DNA of 64,000 nucleotides from Candidatus Berkiella aquae (GTDB lineage Bacteria; Pseudomonadota; Gammaproteobacteria; Berkiellales; Berkiellaceae), in contig NZ_LKAJ02000001.1 of the NCBI RefSeq assembly GCF_001431295.2, forward strand, positions 434,001-498,000. Reading direction: 5' to 3'. The translations under genes and the position numbers were made by a program. This document shows positions 9,207-18,209 of this stretch, one piece after another. The notes under the pieces are model-generated. The model was not told where the DNA came from. It searched no databases and saw only the letters and a list, made by a program, of their open reading frames with translations. Positions within the stretch are counted from its first letter, which is position 1. Every line of letters starts with the position of its first letter.

Positions 9207-9509
9207 TTAGATTTTTTTGAATAGTGTATTTAAGACGGTAAAAAATCCCTCACGTGACAGGTGGGGGTCAATGTTGCCACTTAAAAGCAGCGCTAATTGT
9301 AACCAACCTAAAATACTTGCTAATAGCACAGCAGGGATCGCAAGACCCAGTCCCAATAATAAAAAGCAAGAAAGAGAGCTCAGTGTGCTAAGGAAGGTAA
9401 TCGTTCCAAGCATAGGATCGCTCATTGAGAGCATCAGTACCGCGTAACCTAACCCCAAAACAACAAAGAAAATTAGTGCGAATACACTATAAAATTTGAT
9501 ATTGCTCAT
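9207..9509 (-). CDS. Small integral membrane protein, unknown
   Basis: About 100 residues from the ATG at 9509 (the open frame continues to 9578 with a further possible start). Two or three hydrophobic helices are visible (YSVFALIFFVVLGLGYAVLML, TLSSLSCFLLLGLGLAIPAVLL, ILGWLQLALLLSG) followed by a short basic end. No family is recognised. It is convergent with the phasin gene and just downstream of the nitroreductase on the same strand. No clear ribosome-binding site was seen at either start, so the 5' end is uncertain. Confidence 0.5.
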   Translation of the reverse strand: MSNIKFYSVFALIFFVVLGLGYAVLMLSMSDPMLGTITFLSTLSSLSCFLLLGLGLAIPAVLLASILGWLQLALLLSGNIDPHLSREGFFTVLNTLFKKI

Positions 9510-9589
9510 TTTATTGTCATTAATTTTTTCAGTTGGGGTAGTGTAACGTGTTGAGTGGAAAGAAGTCAAGTTTATCAACTAACACCATC

Positions 9590-10297
9590 CTAGTCATACC
9601 ATGTGGTAAAATGTCCCACTTCTTCGCGTGCCGTACGGTATTGATTTACAGGGTGTGACCAGTCTGCAAAACCCAATGCCATACCGCATACAATATGATA
9701 ATTCTCACTAATATTTAAATGCTGGCGGATAATATCCGGATACTCTGCTAAGGCGGCTTGTGGGCAGGTTTCTAAGCCAACCCCCCGCGCAGCTAGCATG
9801 ACATTTTGCAAGAACATTCCCATATCCATCCACGAGCCTTTGCACAGCTTGGCATCAAGATAAAATATGAGGGCAGTAGGCGCTTCAAAAAAGGCATAGT
9901 TGCGATACCACTGCTGTTTACGCTGTTCAACATCCTCTTTACGAATATGCAAAGCGCCATAAAGTGCTAGGCCACATGCTTTACGTCGTTCTTTGTAAGG
10001 CTCAAACCAATCTGTAGGATAGTATTGATAGTCAGGATTTTCAGGTTGGTCTTGTTCTCGGGCTTTTAGAATATCTTTGGTTATTCGCTGTCGATGTAGA
10101 GAGCCTACAATGGCAACGTGCCAGGGCTGCGTATTAACCCCAGAAGGGGCAAAGCGTGCGGCCTCTAAGATAGTTTCAATTAATTGAGGAGGCACAGGCT
10201 TATCTAAGAAAGCCCGCACCGAGCGACGCTCGCGCATGGCTTGACAGACGTCAAGTATGGGCGAACTTTCAAAATGACTATCGTCCTTGTTTTTCAC
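9590..10297 (-). CDS. Nitroreductase-family FMN oxidoreductase
   Basis: A flavin-dependent NAD(P)H oxidoreductase of the nitroreductase fold. The defining N-terminal motif MRERRSVRAFLDKPV and the FMN-binding APSGVNTQPWHVAIV are present, as is the C-terminal segment with GVGLETCPQAALAEYPDIIRQ. The natural substrate is unknown. The frame is open to a TTG at 10324, but a GTG at 10297 gives a shorter N-terminus closer to the family; both overlap the end of dksA, so the two are probably co-transcribed. Start choice is tentative; the catalytic core is not in doubt. Confidence 0.85.
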   Translation of the reverse strand: MKNKDDSHFESSPILDVCQAMRERRSVRAFLDKPVPPQLIETILEAARFAPSGVNTQPWHVAIVGSLHRQRITKDILKAREQDQPENPDYQYYPTDWFEPYKERRKACGLALYGALHIRKEDVEQRKQQWYRNYAFFEAPTALIFYLDAKLCKGSWMDMGMFLQNVMLAARGVGLETCPQAALAEYPDIIRQHLNISENYHIVCGMALGFADWSHPVNQYRTAREEVGHFTTWYD

Positions 10298-10778
10298 GGA
10301 CTTCTGCAAGTGTTTTGCAATCAATACAAAGCGTTGCGGTCGGTCTGGCCTCTAAACGACGAATGCCAATTTCAATACCACATTCCTCACAATAGCCATA
10401 GTCACCACTATCAATCGCTCTAATAGATTCATCAATTTTATTAATGAGTTTATGTTCGCGATCGCGTGCTCGTAGACGTAGGGCAAACGTTTCTTCTAAT
10501 GTGGCTTGGTCGCTGACATCAGCAGGTACTTCAGCTAATTCTTTTAAATCGTGAATAGTTTCATCGCCACCTTGTAGCAGGGCAGCTTTCCAAATATTCA
10601 ACAATTTTCTGAAGTGTTCCTTTTGCGCTTTGCTCATGTACTCTTCGTCTTTTTTAGGCTCATAGGGCTTGACCCCATAAGAGAGCAAAGTTTGGGTGGT
10701 GGTCGGTTCTTGGCTTCCTTGCGGTGTTTTCATAGTCGTTTTTTTCTTCGTTGAGCTGCTATTGGTTTCTGCTGACAC
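10278..10778 (-). CDS. dksA: RNA polymerase-binding transcription factor DksA
   Basis: Binds the RNA polymerase secondary channel and, with ppGpp, retunes rRNA and amino-acid promoters. The coiled-coil region carries the DxxDxA tip motif (DVSDQA), and the C-terminal zinc finger is intact (CEECG ... CIDC). The frame extends to a TTG at 10814, but an almost perfect AGGAGGAGG lies just before the GTG at 10778, which therefore decides the start and gives 166 residues. The roughly 50-residue N-terminal extension before LLSYGVKPY is Ser/Thr/Lys-rich and longer than in E. coli (151 residues total). The stop lies inside the nitroreductase 5' region. Confidence 0.93.
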   Translation of the reverse strand: MSAETNSSSTKKKTTMKTPQGSQEPTTTQTLLSYGVKPYEPKKDEEYMSKAQKEHFRKLLNIWKAALLQGGDETIHDLKELAEVPADVSDQATLEETFALRLRARDREHKLINKIDESIRAIDSGDYGYCEECGIEIGIRRLEARPTATLCIDCKTLAEVREKQGR

Positions 10779-11031
10779 GGGGTCCTCCTCCTGATACACA
10801 TTTCGTTCAGGCAAGGTTCAATCTATATCAATTCTTGTTTGAACAGCAATCATAAAAAAAAGTTCCTAGAAACTTTCTAACAAATTCTTAGTAAGAATTC
10901 TAGTGATTGTGCTTCCATACACTGAGGGAGCGAATATACACGCAAACATAAGCTTTGGCTACCACCACTCAACCTTTTAGTTAATTTGCCGACATATACA
11001 GAAGGAAAAAAGTAAAAAGGTTAAATTCAGT

Positions 11032-11793
11032 ATGGAATTTCCTAGCTCGTTAACACAAGCTATTTTGCTGAAGCGTTATAAACGCTTTCTGGCTGAGATC
11101 GTTGTGAATAACCAGGAACATCGAATTATTTATTGCCCCAATATGGGCGCAATGACAGGCTGCGATATTTTAGGGAGTCGCATTTGGTTTTCGCAATGCG
11201 CAAATCCACGAAGAAAATTCCCAGAAACCTGGGAACTGGTCGAAGTTGATGGTGGGCATTTGGTTTGTGTCAATGTGCATAACACGAAGCAATTAACTAT
11301 CGAAGCAATTCAAAATGGTGTGATTCAAGAGCTTTCCTGTTACGAGCATATTGACGATGATCCTGAACTTTTAGATGAATGTAGCTTTGATATGGTGCTA
11401 AAGCATCAAGCACATGAAGATGATGAGCAAAATACGGCTTTTGTCATGATGCAAAGCGTGACGATGGGAGATGAAATACATCGTGGATTTTTCCCAGATG
11501 CCATGACGCAAAAGGGAGTACAGCAGCTCAAATCATTAATCTATGCGAAGCAACGTGGTTATCGAGCGGTGTTAGTGTTTAGTGTGTTGCATACCGGGAT
11601 CCATCGCTTGTTTCCTGCGGATCATATCGATTCTGAATATGGTGGTTTAATTCGTCAGGCTGTCATTGCTGGTGTAGAAGTGATTGGCTATCGAGTTGAT
11701 ATTAGCTTTAATGCGATTTCTTTAACAGAGCCAGTGGAAGTTTGTATTCCAGCGAGAATGATTTGCTCGTCTCGTTCGGAGAAAAGCCAGTAA
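11032..11793 (+). CDS. sfsA: SfsA family protein (sugar fermentation stimulation protein)
   Basis: The 253-residue protein has the family landmarks CPNMGAMTGCD, RRKFPETWELVEVDG, SVTMGDEIHRGFFPDAMTQKGVQQL, FSVLHTGIHRLFPADHID and EVIGYRVDIS. SfsA is described in E. coli as affecting maltose genes and has a nuclease-like fold; its true cellular role is not settled. It is divergent from dksA across 250 bp, an arrangement common in proteobacteria. The ATG at 11032 is the first Met; AAAAGG lies rather far upstream, so initiation may be weak. Confidence 0.9.
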   Translation: MEFPSSLTQAILLKRYKRFLAEIVVNNQEHRIIYCPNMGAMTGCDILGSRIWFSQCANPRRKFPETWELVEVDGGHLVCVNVHNTKQLTIEAIQNGVIQELSCYEHIDDDPELLDECSFDMVLKHQAHEDDEQNTAFVMMQSVTMGDEIHRGFFPDAMTQKGVQQLKSLIYAKQRGYRAVLVFSVLHTGIHRLFPADHIDSEYGGLIRQAVIAGVEVIGYRVDISFNAISLTEPVEVCIPARMICSSRSEKSQ

Positions 11794-11808
11794 ATCGTTA
11801 TCAGTAAA

Positions 11809-11832
11809 AAGGGATACATTTAAGTATCCCTT
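11809..11832. terminator. Bidirectional hairpin between convergent genes
   Basis: Inverted repeat AAGGGATAC / GTATCCCTT with a 6-base loop between the stops of sfsA (plus) and the ankyrin gene (minus). The flanking bases are A-rich on one side and T-poor on the other, so it is a plausible terminator for either direction. Confidence 0.6.
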
Positions 11833-11850
11833 CCTCACATCCATCGTTAA

Positions 11851-14787
11851 CTATCGAGAAAAAGCCCTTTTCCGAGAGGGGGTAGACTTGAGCGATTTAT
11901 ATCGTGTGATCTTCGGCTTTGAACCTGCTGAGCCTGGTGAATAGAGAAGCGGTTTTGCTGGTGGCAAGGTTATTTCATCTAAATAATCTAGAAAAGACGC
12001 GACGGTGTGATCAGTCGAGTCTATCTGAAGTTTTCCTTTAGCGGTTTCGCTACTAATAAAAGTGCTAAGTTCTCGCGCAGCGCTTTCTAATGCGATAGCC
12101 GTGTTGCCGCACTTGAATCGAGGAATAACTTTATTTTCGATACATTGCTGAAGTTTTTGCAATAACTCATCAGTTCTACTGGAGTGAAGATGAATAATGG
12201 GACCAAGTAATTTATACGACATTATCTCAAGTGCGGCATCTGTAGGATATTGGCGTTCAAGCGTTGTTTTCAAATTTGAAAAAGAGGTCACAGAATGTAA
12301 AGCAAGATTGCGTTGCAGTATCATGTGAGATAATAAAATATTCCCTATCGTTGTCAATTTGTTTTCAAATGTTTGATTTTCATTTGCAAGAGTTAATTGT
12401 TTTGATAGCGTAAATATTCGTGGAAGAGGGCAGGGGTAAGAAGCTTCAGTCATGTTAAGCTTGGATGAGGATGTTACTGTAAAAAGCGCTTTCAATTCTC
12501 GAAATGTCACATTCCATTCTAAATGAGGCATCGTTTCAATTAAGCGCGATACAGGCGGTGATTCTAAACCCGAGACAATGGCACTAATCGAACGAAAGTC
12601 GGGCCCTATATGATCAGGTTGTTTTAATAATTCATTTGCTAGATTGACCCACAATTTAAAGTTTTTTTCAAATTCAAAAGTTGCACGACAAGAGAGTAGG
12701 CTTATCTTAACAAGATTACTCAGATTTTCCCAACAAAGCACTTCATAATGAAAGCTAGCAAATTCTGCTTTACCCAGCTTAAGCGCTTTTATTGATTGTA
12801 TCAATCCTAAAGAAAGCGTGCTTAATTCATGCGCAAGGCTTCTTACAAAATAACCATATTCTTCACCTTCACAATCCAGCGTTGTTTTAAACAATTCTTC
12901 GAAATCGACAGTAAACAAATAGAGTGGATGGATATTGAACCATTGATTTAAGATATCAAGATTATTTTGTAATACAGGATGAGTTGCTACTTGAATAGCG
13001 TGCATGCGCCTAATACAGCCATTGATTTGAGCGATGATTCTCTGTCGTTCAAAGTTATTAGTAGAAATAGATTGTTCATTTTCGGTGATAAATCGCTCTA
13101 ACAATGGATGTTCTATGGGAGAGCGCAGTTTTTTCGAATCAAAGGATAAATATAACACCTCGCAGATGATAAGATTTGCAATATTTCTTTGATAAGGATT
13201 TAAATAAGGAAACAGAGAGACAACGTGGTCTAATACATGAGAATAACCGCCAATTTTGTAAGCTAATCCCTGGATGATAGATGGAGCATGATGGAGCTCA
13301 TTTTCAATAATGCCAATCATATTGAAAACGGATTCACGTGGACTTCCAGGAGAGATAGTATCGCTCATCATTTCTTCGATAGGATCGTCTAACTGTTCTT
13401 TAGGTGTTATTTTATATAACGCATAGATGAGAGTCGTTAATGCGGTATGTTCTTCATTCAAGGTAGTAAAAGCCTTTTTTCTGGCAATATTTAATTTAAT
13501 GGATAAAGCATTTTTTATATCGACAAAAACTTGATGAATAATTGAAAGTGTGATTTTGCTGTTGCTTATGCTGGTGATGTAAGCATCGATGGTGCCATCT
13601 TTATCCAACAGATGAGTGATAGAGATTTGCTCTAAATAAGTTGCGAGTTTTTTTAGGGCATTAATGTAATGATCTTTCTCTTTATTGAGCGTAAGCGGTA
13701 AAAGACTTTTCTTAAAGAACCGATCAAGATTAACCGATGACGGTGGTAAGATCGAAGTGGAAGGTTCAGATGAACTATTGGGTGCTTCTGTATTTATTCT
13801 TCTGGAAGAGAGCGGTAATTCTGCCATTGAAACTTCAGATGAGCTACTTGATGAGCAATGCGGTTGGGATGATTCTAAAAACACATCCTCTAAATTAAAC
13901 GCCAAATGTGTTTTGATGATAGATTTTAATGCACGAATTTTAATCATGTCTTCTTTGGTACGAATCGAGGCAGTAACAGATGAATCGTTTGAACTACTAG
14001 AAGCGACACAAGAGCTGCTATCTCCTGATAAGCTAAGATGTTTAAATTCCTTTTGAAGCGCTTCGATTTTTGTTTGATTGAGAGACCGTTCTTGGATTTG
14101 TGTTAATAATTCAACAGTGTGATGTGATGGGGTTTTATTTTCCATCATACTCTCTAATAATTCAGCATCACTTTCAGCTAATTGAAGGGGGGTTCTATTA
14201 TCATTATTTCTTGCATAGAGATTACTGCCCATCCTTATCAATAAAGTAACCATGGTGGTATATCTATCTCTAACCGCAAAGTGTAAGGGTGTTTCATTAT
14301 TTGCGCTTCGGGTATCGATATATAGCTGACGTTCGGTAAAATATTGGTCTGTCTTACCCAGTAAATCAATCTTTTTATATTGAACAGCCAAATGTAAAAA
14401 AGAGAGTCCATCAGCATTCAACTTTTTTAAGTCTGAGAGAGTGCAATTTTTTAATAAACTTTCTGCAATGGCAGCATGATGAGGTTGTGTCATCGCAACT
14501 AAGTGCAGTAGTGTATTATTTCTTTTGTCGGTGATATCTGAAATAGAAAAACGATTTTTATGATGTTCAATTAACCAATGAAATGATTTTGATAATGAAC
14601 GTTGAAAACATATGACAATAAATTGTTTTATAAAATGGGAATCAGCATGCGTATAAAGCAAAGCGATTTGCTGGTGATCTTGTTCTTGAAGAAGAGTATG
14701 AATATCGTCATCAGCATTCGCATTGTAGAGTAGGCTGAGTAATTGGTTTGCTAAGGCTTCGATAGGTGTAACGCCACTTATGCTCAT
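11851..14787 (-). CDS. Ankyrin-repeat protein, candidate secreted effector
   Basis: A 978-residue protein of unknown function. Residues about 85-220 contain ankyrin-type units (NNTLLHLVAMTQPHHAAIAESLL, GLSFLHLAVQYKKIDLL, NETPLHFAVRDRYTTMVTLLI, NRTPLQLAES). Two serine-rich low-complexity patches follow (about 250-345: runs such as SCVASSSSNDSS and CSSSSSSEVS), then about 600 residues of helical sequence with no family I recognise. The C-terminus is short, basic and Ser/Pro-rich (KSLKSTPSRKRAFSR), as seen in some type IV secretion substrates. No signal peptide. The ATG at 14787 has only a weak Shine-Dalgarno. It is inferred to act in a host cell because ankyrin arrays are concentrated in host-associated Legionellales. 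Confidence 0.75.
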   Translation of the reverse strand: MSISGVTPIEALANQLLSLLYNANADDDIHTLLQEQDHQQIALLYTHADSHFIKQFIVICFQRSLSKSFHWLIEHHKNRFSISDITDKRNNTLLHLVAMTQPHHAAIAESLLKNCTLSDLKKLNADGLSFLHLAVQYKKIDLLGKTDQYFTERQLYIDTRSANNETPLHFAVRDRYTTMVTLLIRMGSNLYARNNDNRTPLQLAESDAELLESMMENKTPSHHTVELLTQIQERSLNQTKIEALQKEFKHLSLSGDSSSCVASSSSNDSSVTASIRTKEDMIKIRALKSIIKTHLAFNLEDVFLESSQPHCSSSSSSEVSMAELPLSSRRINTEAPNSSSEPSTSILPPSSVNLDRFFKKSLLPLTLNKEKDHYINALKKLATYLEQISITHLLDKDGTIDAYITSISNSKITLSIIHQVFVDIKNALSIKLNIARKKAFTTLNEEHTALTTLIYALYKITPKEQLDDPIEEMMSDTISPGSPRESVFNMIGIIENELHHAPSIIQGLAYKIGGYSHVLDHVVSLFPYLNPYQRNIANLIICEVLYLSFDSKKLRSPIEHPLLERFITENEQSISTNNFERQRIIAQINGCIRRMHAIQVATHPVLQNNLDILNQWFNIHPLYLFTVDFEELFKTTLDCEGEEYGYFVRSLAHELSTLSLGLIQSIKALKLGKAEFASFHYEVLCWENLSNLVKISLLSCRATFEFEKNFKLWVNLANELLKQPDHIGPDFRSISAIVSGLESPPVSRLIETMPHLEWNVTFRELKALFTVTSSSKLNMTEASYPCPLPRIFTLSKQLTLANENQTFENKLTTIGNILLSHMILQRNLALHSVTSFSNLKTTLERQYPTDAALEIMSYKLLGPIIHLHSSRTDELLQKLQQCIENKVIPRFKCGNTAIALESAARELSTFISSETAKGKLQIDSTDHTVASFLDYLDEITLPPAKPLLYSPGSAGSKPKITRYKSLKSTPSRKRAFSR

Positions 14788-14887
14788 TTTAAGTCATCCA
14801 TCTGCAAATTTAGGAGCAGGCGAGATTACAATAAAATGAGCAAGCTAGTCGTTAAGAGAAATTCCTAGAATAGGATGAAAGGGGCGC

Positions 14888-15106
14888 TTATAAAAGTATA
14901 CCAGCGGTGTAAGATAAGCCACCGACAATGGCGCCTAAACCACTGACTAATGCGACATTGTCGATTTTGTATAGTTGATACAAAGCATCTTTGTTATAAA
15001 TAATCGATACCCATCCCATGAAAGTCACGGCAGCCCCGGTCAGTATAGCGGCTGTTAAAGAGCCCCCTTGAATAGCTTGACATTCAGTTTGCTTGAGTTC
15101 ACGCAT
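14888..15106 (-). CDS. Bacteriocin-like small peptide with double-glycine leader (second copy type)
   Basis: A 72-residue product from the ATG at 15106, which has AGAAGGA upstream and overlaps the 3' end of the preceding kinase gene by 8 bases. It begins MRELKQTECQAIQGG, a 15-residue leader with a true Gly-Gly at positions 14-15, the same length and pattern as the peptide at 3972-4247. The remainder is hydrophobic (SLTAAILTGAAVTFMGWVSI, then ALVSGLGAIVGGLSYTAGILL) and fits a membrane-active bacteriocin or microcin. No dedicated exporter is nearby. The role is inferred from the leader and the glycine-rich hydrophobic tail. Confidence 0.6.
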   Translation of the reverse strand: MRELKQTECQAIQGGSLTAAILTGAAVTFMGWVSIIYNKDALYQLYKIDNVALVSGLGAIVGGLSYTAGILL

Positions 15107-16649
15107 ATTGTTTTTCCTTCTCAACAATTAAATTGTCGATGAGCTCTTCTGAGACTAACGACACAAATTCTTCTTCTTCATCTGTTAAAGGTTCTGCTTC
15201 GTCAAGTTGCTTCGCCAGAACATCATTATCTGCTTCTGAGGCATCGCTCAATTTAGCACGATGGGCTATTCTTTGCTCTAAAATATCAATGGAACAGATA
15301 AATAGCAAAATATTAAAACGGGATTGATGTTGTTTTGCAACTGTTAAAAAAAGCGCGCGTTGCCATTCTTTTAAACAAGTCGCATCAATAATCACTGAAA
15401 AACGGCTATTCATGATAAGTGCTGCCAATTTTTGCATGTGACGATAAAGTGTTTGTGTCGATTCTTCAGAGTATAACGTTTCTTTTTGTAACGCAGTGCT
15501 TTGGGTTAAAGGAGAAAGATGATGCAAGTGTTTTCTCAACACATCCGAACGTAAACGGATAGCGCCATTTTTTTCTAAAAGTTGTTGGCTGTAGAGTGTT
15601 TTGCCGCTGCCTGAAGGCCCCATCATGATAGTCAATTCAGGGTTATAAAGTTCGCAATAGCGCTCAGCAAGGCTTAAAATCGTTACAAATTCTGTTTGTA
15701 ACTGTTTCGCCTCTGCATCGGTTGGCGCAAGTTGCTGATGCAATAAAGCAGATACTTTTGCTCGTACCATTGCGCGATAACATTGGTAAAAACGCAGTAA
15801 CTTGAGTCCTTCATAATCTTGCGTGAGTTCTAAATAAGCATTGATAAAATGATAACCTAATGAAGAGGCATAGCAATGATCTAAATCCATCGCTAAAAAA
15901 GCAACATCACTCATGACGTCGGTATAACGAAACCCTTCATTAAATTCGATGCAATCAAAGATAACAGGTTGGTTATTGTTGAGGACAATATTGCCAAGAT
16001 GTAAATCGCCATGACAAGCACGGATATAATTCTGTTCTTTTCGATGTTGCATAAAAGAACGTAATTCTTCAAATGTGGTTTGCGTTTTGTTTGCGATTTT
16101 TTCAATTAAGCTTAGATGAGAAGCCGCAAGTGGTAATTTTCGCAAAACTGTAAAATTTTCCATCAGTGGTACATAAATTTCATCGGGCGAACCATAAGGA
16201 AGTTCAGCTGGGCAAATTGTGGCTTGTTGATGAAATGAAGCAAGCTGCTTACTAATGTTATCGATGATGTTCACCGACAATTTCTTTTGTAGCGCCATCG
16301 TTCGTAACAAGTTTTCTTGGGGGAATTGGTGCATTTTTACGGCATATTCAAATGCTTCATGTTCTTCTCGCAAAGAAGGATTGGACGCATTACCAGAAAT
16401 ACCGACAACCCCAATATAAAGCTGACCGGCAAGCTGACGGTTATATTTAACTTCCAACTCACAATAATGCTTTCGTTTCTCTAAAGTGGTGAAGTCTTGA
16501 AATCCCAGATTAAGCGGCTTTTTTATTTTATATGCAAAAGAGCCGGTTAAGATAACCCAGGACAAATGGGTCTCAATCACTTCAATGTTTGTGCTATCGT
16601 GAGGATAGCACGCTGGATTTTTTAAAGCTGTAATCAGTTCATTTGACAT
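15099..16649 (-). CDS. Fused aminoglycoside-phosphotransferase-like / P-loop kinase protein
   Basis: A 516-residue two-domain protein. The N-terminal half (to about residue 330) has an APH/choline-kinase-like fold with the catalytic HGDLHLGNIVL and the downstream FDCIEFNEGFRYTDVMSD metal-binding segment. The C-terminal half is a P-loop ATPase/kinase with MMGPSGSGKTLYSQQLL. This fusion is widespread in proteobacteria (COG2187 with COG0645) and uncharacterised; despite the family name it is not evidence of antibiotic resistance. Its start overlaps the hemL stop (TAATG), so hemL, this gene and the bacteriocin-like gene form one transcription unit. Confidence 0.85.
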   Translation of the reverse strand: MSNELITALKNPACYPHDSTNIEVIETHLSWVILTGSFAYKIKKPLNLGFQDFTTLEKRKHYCELEVKYNRQLAGQLYIGVVGISGNASNPSLREEHEAFEYAVKMHQFPQENLLRTMALQKKLSVNIIDNISKQLASFHQQATICPAELPYGSPDEIYVPLMENFTVLRKLPLAASHLSLIEKIANKTQTTFEELRSFMQHRKEQNYIRACHGDLHLGNIVLNNNQPVIFDCIEFNEGFRYTDVMSDVAFLAMDLDHCYASSLGYHFINAYLELTQDYEGLKLLRFYQCYRAMVRAKVSALLHQQLAPTDAEAKQLQTEFVTILSLAERYCELYNPELTIMMGPSGSGKTLYSQQLLEKNGAIRLRSDVLRKHLHHLSPLTQSTALQKETLYSEESTQTLYRHMQKLAALIMNSRFSVIIDATCLKEWQRALFLTVAKQHQSRFNILLFICSIDILEQRIAHRAKLSDASEADNDVLAKQLDEAEPLTDEEEEFVSLVSEELIDNLIVEKEKQYA

Positions 16650-17932
16650 TAAGTTAAACTCGCAAAAACTTTATCCGCAGCTCGTAAGGTTTCGTCAATA
16701 CATTTTTTATCATGGGTAATCGAGGTAAAGGCACTTTCAAAAGCGGAAGGACCAAAATAAATGCCTTCTGCTAGCATACCATGATAAAAACGGTTGAATT
16801 TCTCAACATCGCATTGCATGACTTCTTTATAATAGCTGACTTTAGGCTCGGCCGTAAAAAACAAGCTAAACATCCCCGTTAACCAGTTAATTTGGAGTGG
16901 GACATGATGTTTTTGACTTAGGCTTTGTAAGCCATCAACCAAGGATTCAGTGATTTGTTGTAATTCTTGGTAGAAACCAGGGCGTTTCAATTTAGTTAAG
17001 GTTGCAATCCCAGCTGCCATTGCAATGGGATTACCCGATAAAGTACCCGCCTGATAGACGGGCCCCACGGGCGCTAAGTGTGACATGATATGCTTTTTGC
17101 CACCCAGGGCACCGACAGGCATACCTCCCCCCAGTATTTTTCCGAAAGTAGTCAGATCAGGAGTAATTTGATAAAGACCCTGAGCACCTTCTAGCCCAAC
17201 CCTAAAACCGGTAATGATTTCATCAAAAATCAATAAAGCGCCATATTGATCGCAAATTTGTCGCAAGGTGCGTAAAAAGTCACGATGGGGTAAAACACAA
17301 CCAATGTTACCTGCAATAGGTTCAACGATAATTGCCGCAATTTGCGGACCATATTGCTTGAAAGCCTCGATAACCGATTGGCTATTGTTATATTCGAGAT
17401 TGAGTGTGTATTTGGCAACATCAGGCGGTACGCCGGGAGAACTGGGGTGTCCTAATGTCAAAGCGCCAGAGCCAGCTTTAATCAACAAGCTATCGCTATG
17501 TCCGTGGTAGCAACCTTCAAATTTGACAATCATATGCTTGCCAGTAAAACCGCGTGCTAGTCGCAACGCCGTCATGGTGGCTTCTGTGCCAGAGCTAACC
17601 ATGCGTACTTGTTCAATGCTTGGTACAAGCTCGCATACCAGTTTTGCCAGCGTTACTTCAGAGCGGGTGGGAGCGCCAAAGGAAAGCCCTTTATGCATTG
17701 CTTCTTGAACAGCGCTAATAACATAAGGATCTTGATGTCCTAAAATCATAGGGCCCCATGAGCCAACATAATCAATAAATTGTCGATGATCTTCATCAAA
17801 TAGATAGGGACCTTTCGCGCTATCAAAAAATAAAGGGGTGCCGCCGACACTCTTAAAGGCTCTAACGGGTGAATTGACGCCACCGGGGATATATTGTTGA
17901 GCTTCGGCAAATAAGGTTTCAGAGTGCGACAT
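16649..17932 (-). CDS. hemL: Glutamate-1-semialdehyde 2,1-aminomutase
   Basis: PLP enzyme converting glutamate-1-semialdehyde to 5-aminolevulinate, the C5 route to haem. The 427-residue product starts with [22 protein letters not shown], typical of HemL, and has the PLP-binding [11 protein letters not shown] and the Lys-containing [14 protein letters not shown], as well as [13 protein letters not shown]. Length is normal. It is first of three overlapping genes on the minus strand. A second haem gene, hemJ, lies 1.5 kb upstream across the thiD/rubredoxin segment. The 198-bp palindromic element begins 33 bases before its start. Confidence 0.95.
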   Translation of the reverse strand: MSHSETLFAEAQQYIPGGVNSPVRAFKSVGGTPLFFDSAKGPYLFDEDHRQFIDYVGSWGPMILGHQDPYVISAVQEAMHKGLSFGAPTRSEVTLAKLVCELVPSIEQVRMVSSGTEATMTALRLARGFTGKHMIVKFEGCYHGHSDSLLIKAGSGALTLGHPSSPGVPPDVAKYTLNLEYNNSQSVIEAFKQYGPQIAAIIVEPIAGNIGCVLPHRDFLRTLRQICDQYGALLIFDEIITGFRVGLEGAQGLYQITPDLTTFGKILGGGMPVGALGGKKHIMSHLAPVGPVYQAGTLSGNPIAMAAGIATLTKLKRPGFYQELQQITESLVDGLQSLSQKHHVPLQINWLTGMFSLFFTAEPKVSYYKEVMQCDVEKFNRFYHGMLAEGIYFGPSAFESAFTSITHDKKCIDETLRAADKVFASLT

Positions 17933-17964
17933 AGCTAGTCCTGTAAGACGACAAAAAGACAGCT

Positions 17965-18162
17965 AGTATATACCGCTCGTACTTGAAGATGCGAGATTTC
18001 AAAATTCCTAGCGAGCAGTATATCTTGTTTGAATGCTGTGCACGGAGTAAATCCGTGCTTGCAATCAGGGGGAGAATAGCGATTCTCCCCCTGATAACCC
18101 CCATCGCATAAGGACGTACTTCAAATAATGCTTCGCATCTTGAAGTGTAATGGGTATATACC
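17965..18162. repeat. 198-bp palindromic repeat element, copy A
   Basis: Bounded by AGTATATACC on the left and GGTATATACC on the right. It contains three hairpins: CACGGA/TCCGTG, a 32-bp near-perfect palindrome (ATCAGGGGGAGAAT / ATTCTCCCCCTGAT) and the ACTTCAA...TTGAAGT region around TTCGCATC. The inverted, equally long copy B is at 19909-20106. The central part (18017-18110) is nearly identical to the reverse complement of copy B; the ends have drifted. No ORF is carried, so it is MITE- or REP/BIME-like. It fills most of the space between hemL and thiD. Confidence 0.8.
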
Positions 18163-18209
18163 GCCCCTGATTAAAGATGCGAAGATTAAGATATAAAAAA
18201 GTTAATTAA

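Noticed and set aside
15099-16649. Aminoglycoside resistance from the APH-like domain
   Set aside because: This fusion family is a common housekeeping-like kinase of unknown substrate; the fold alone does not indicate resistance.
17919-18104. 61-codon minus-strand ORF over the 198-bp element
   Set aside because: Runs through the palindromic repeat, has no ribosome-binding site and is not conserved in copy B.
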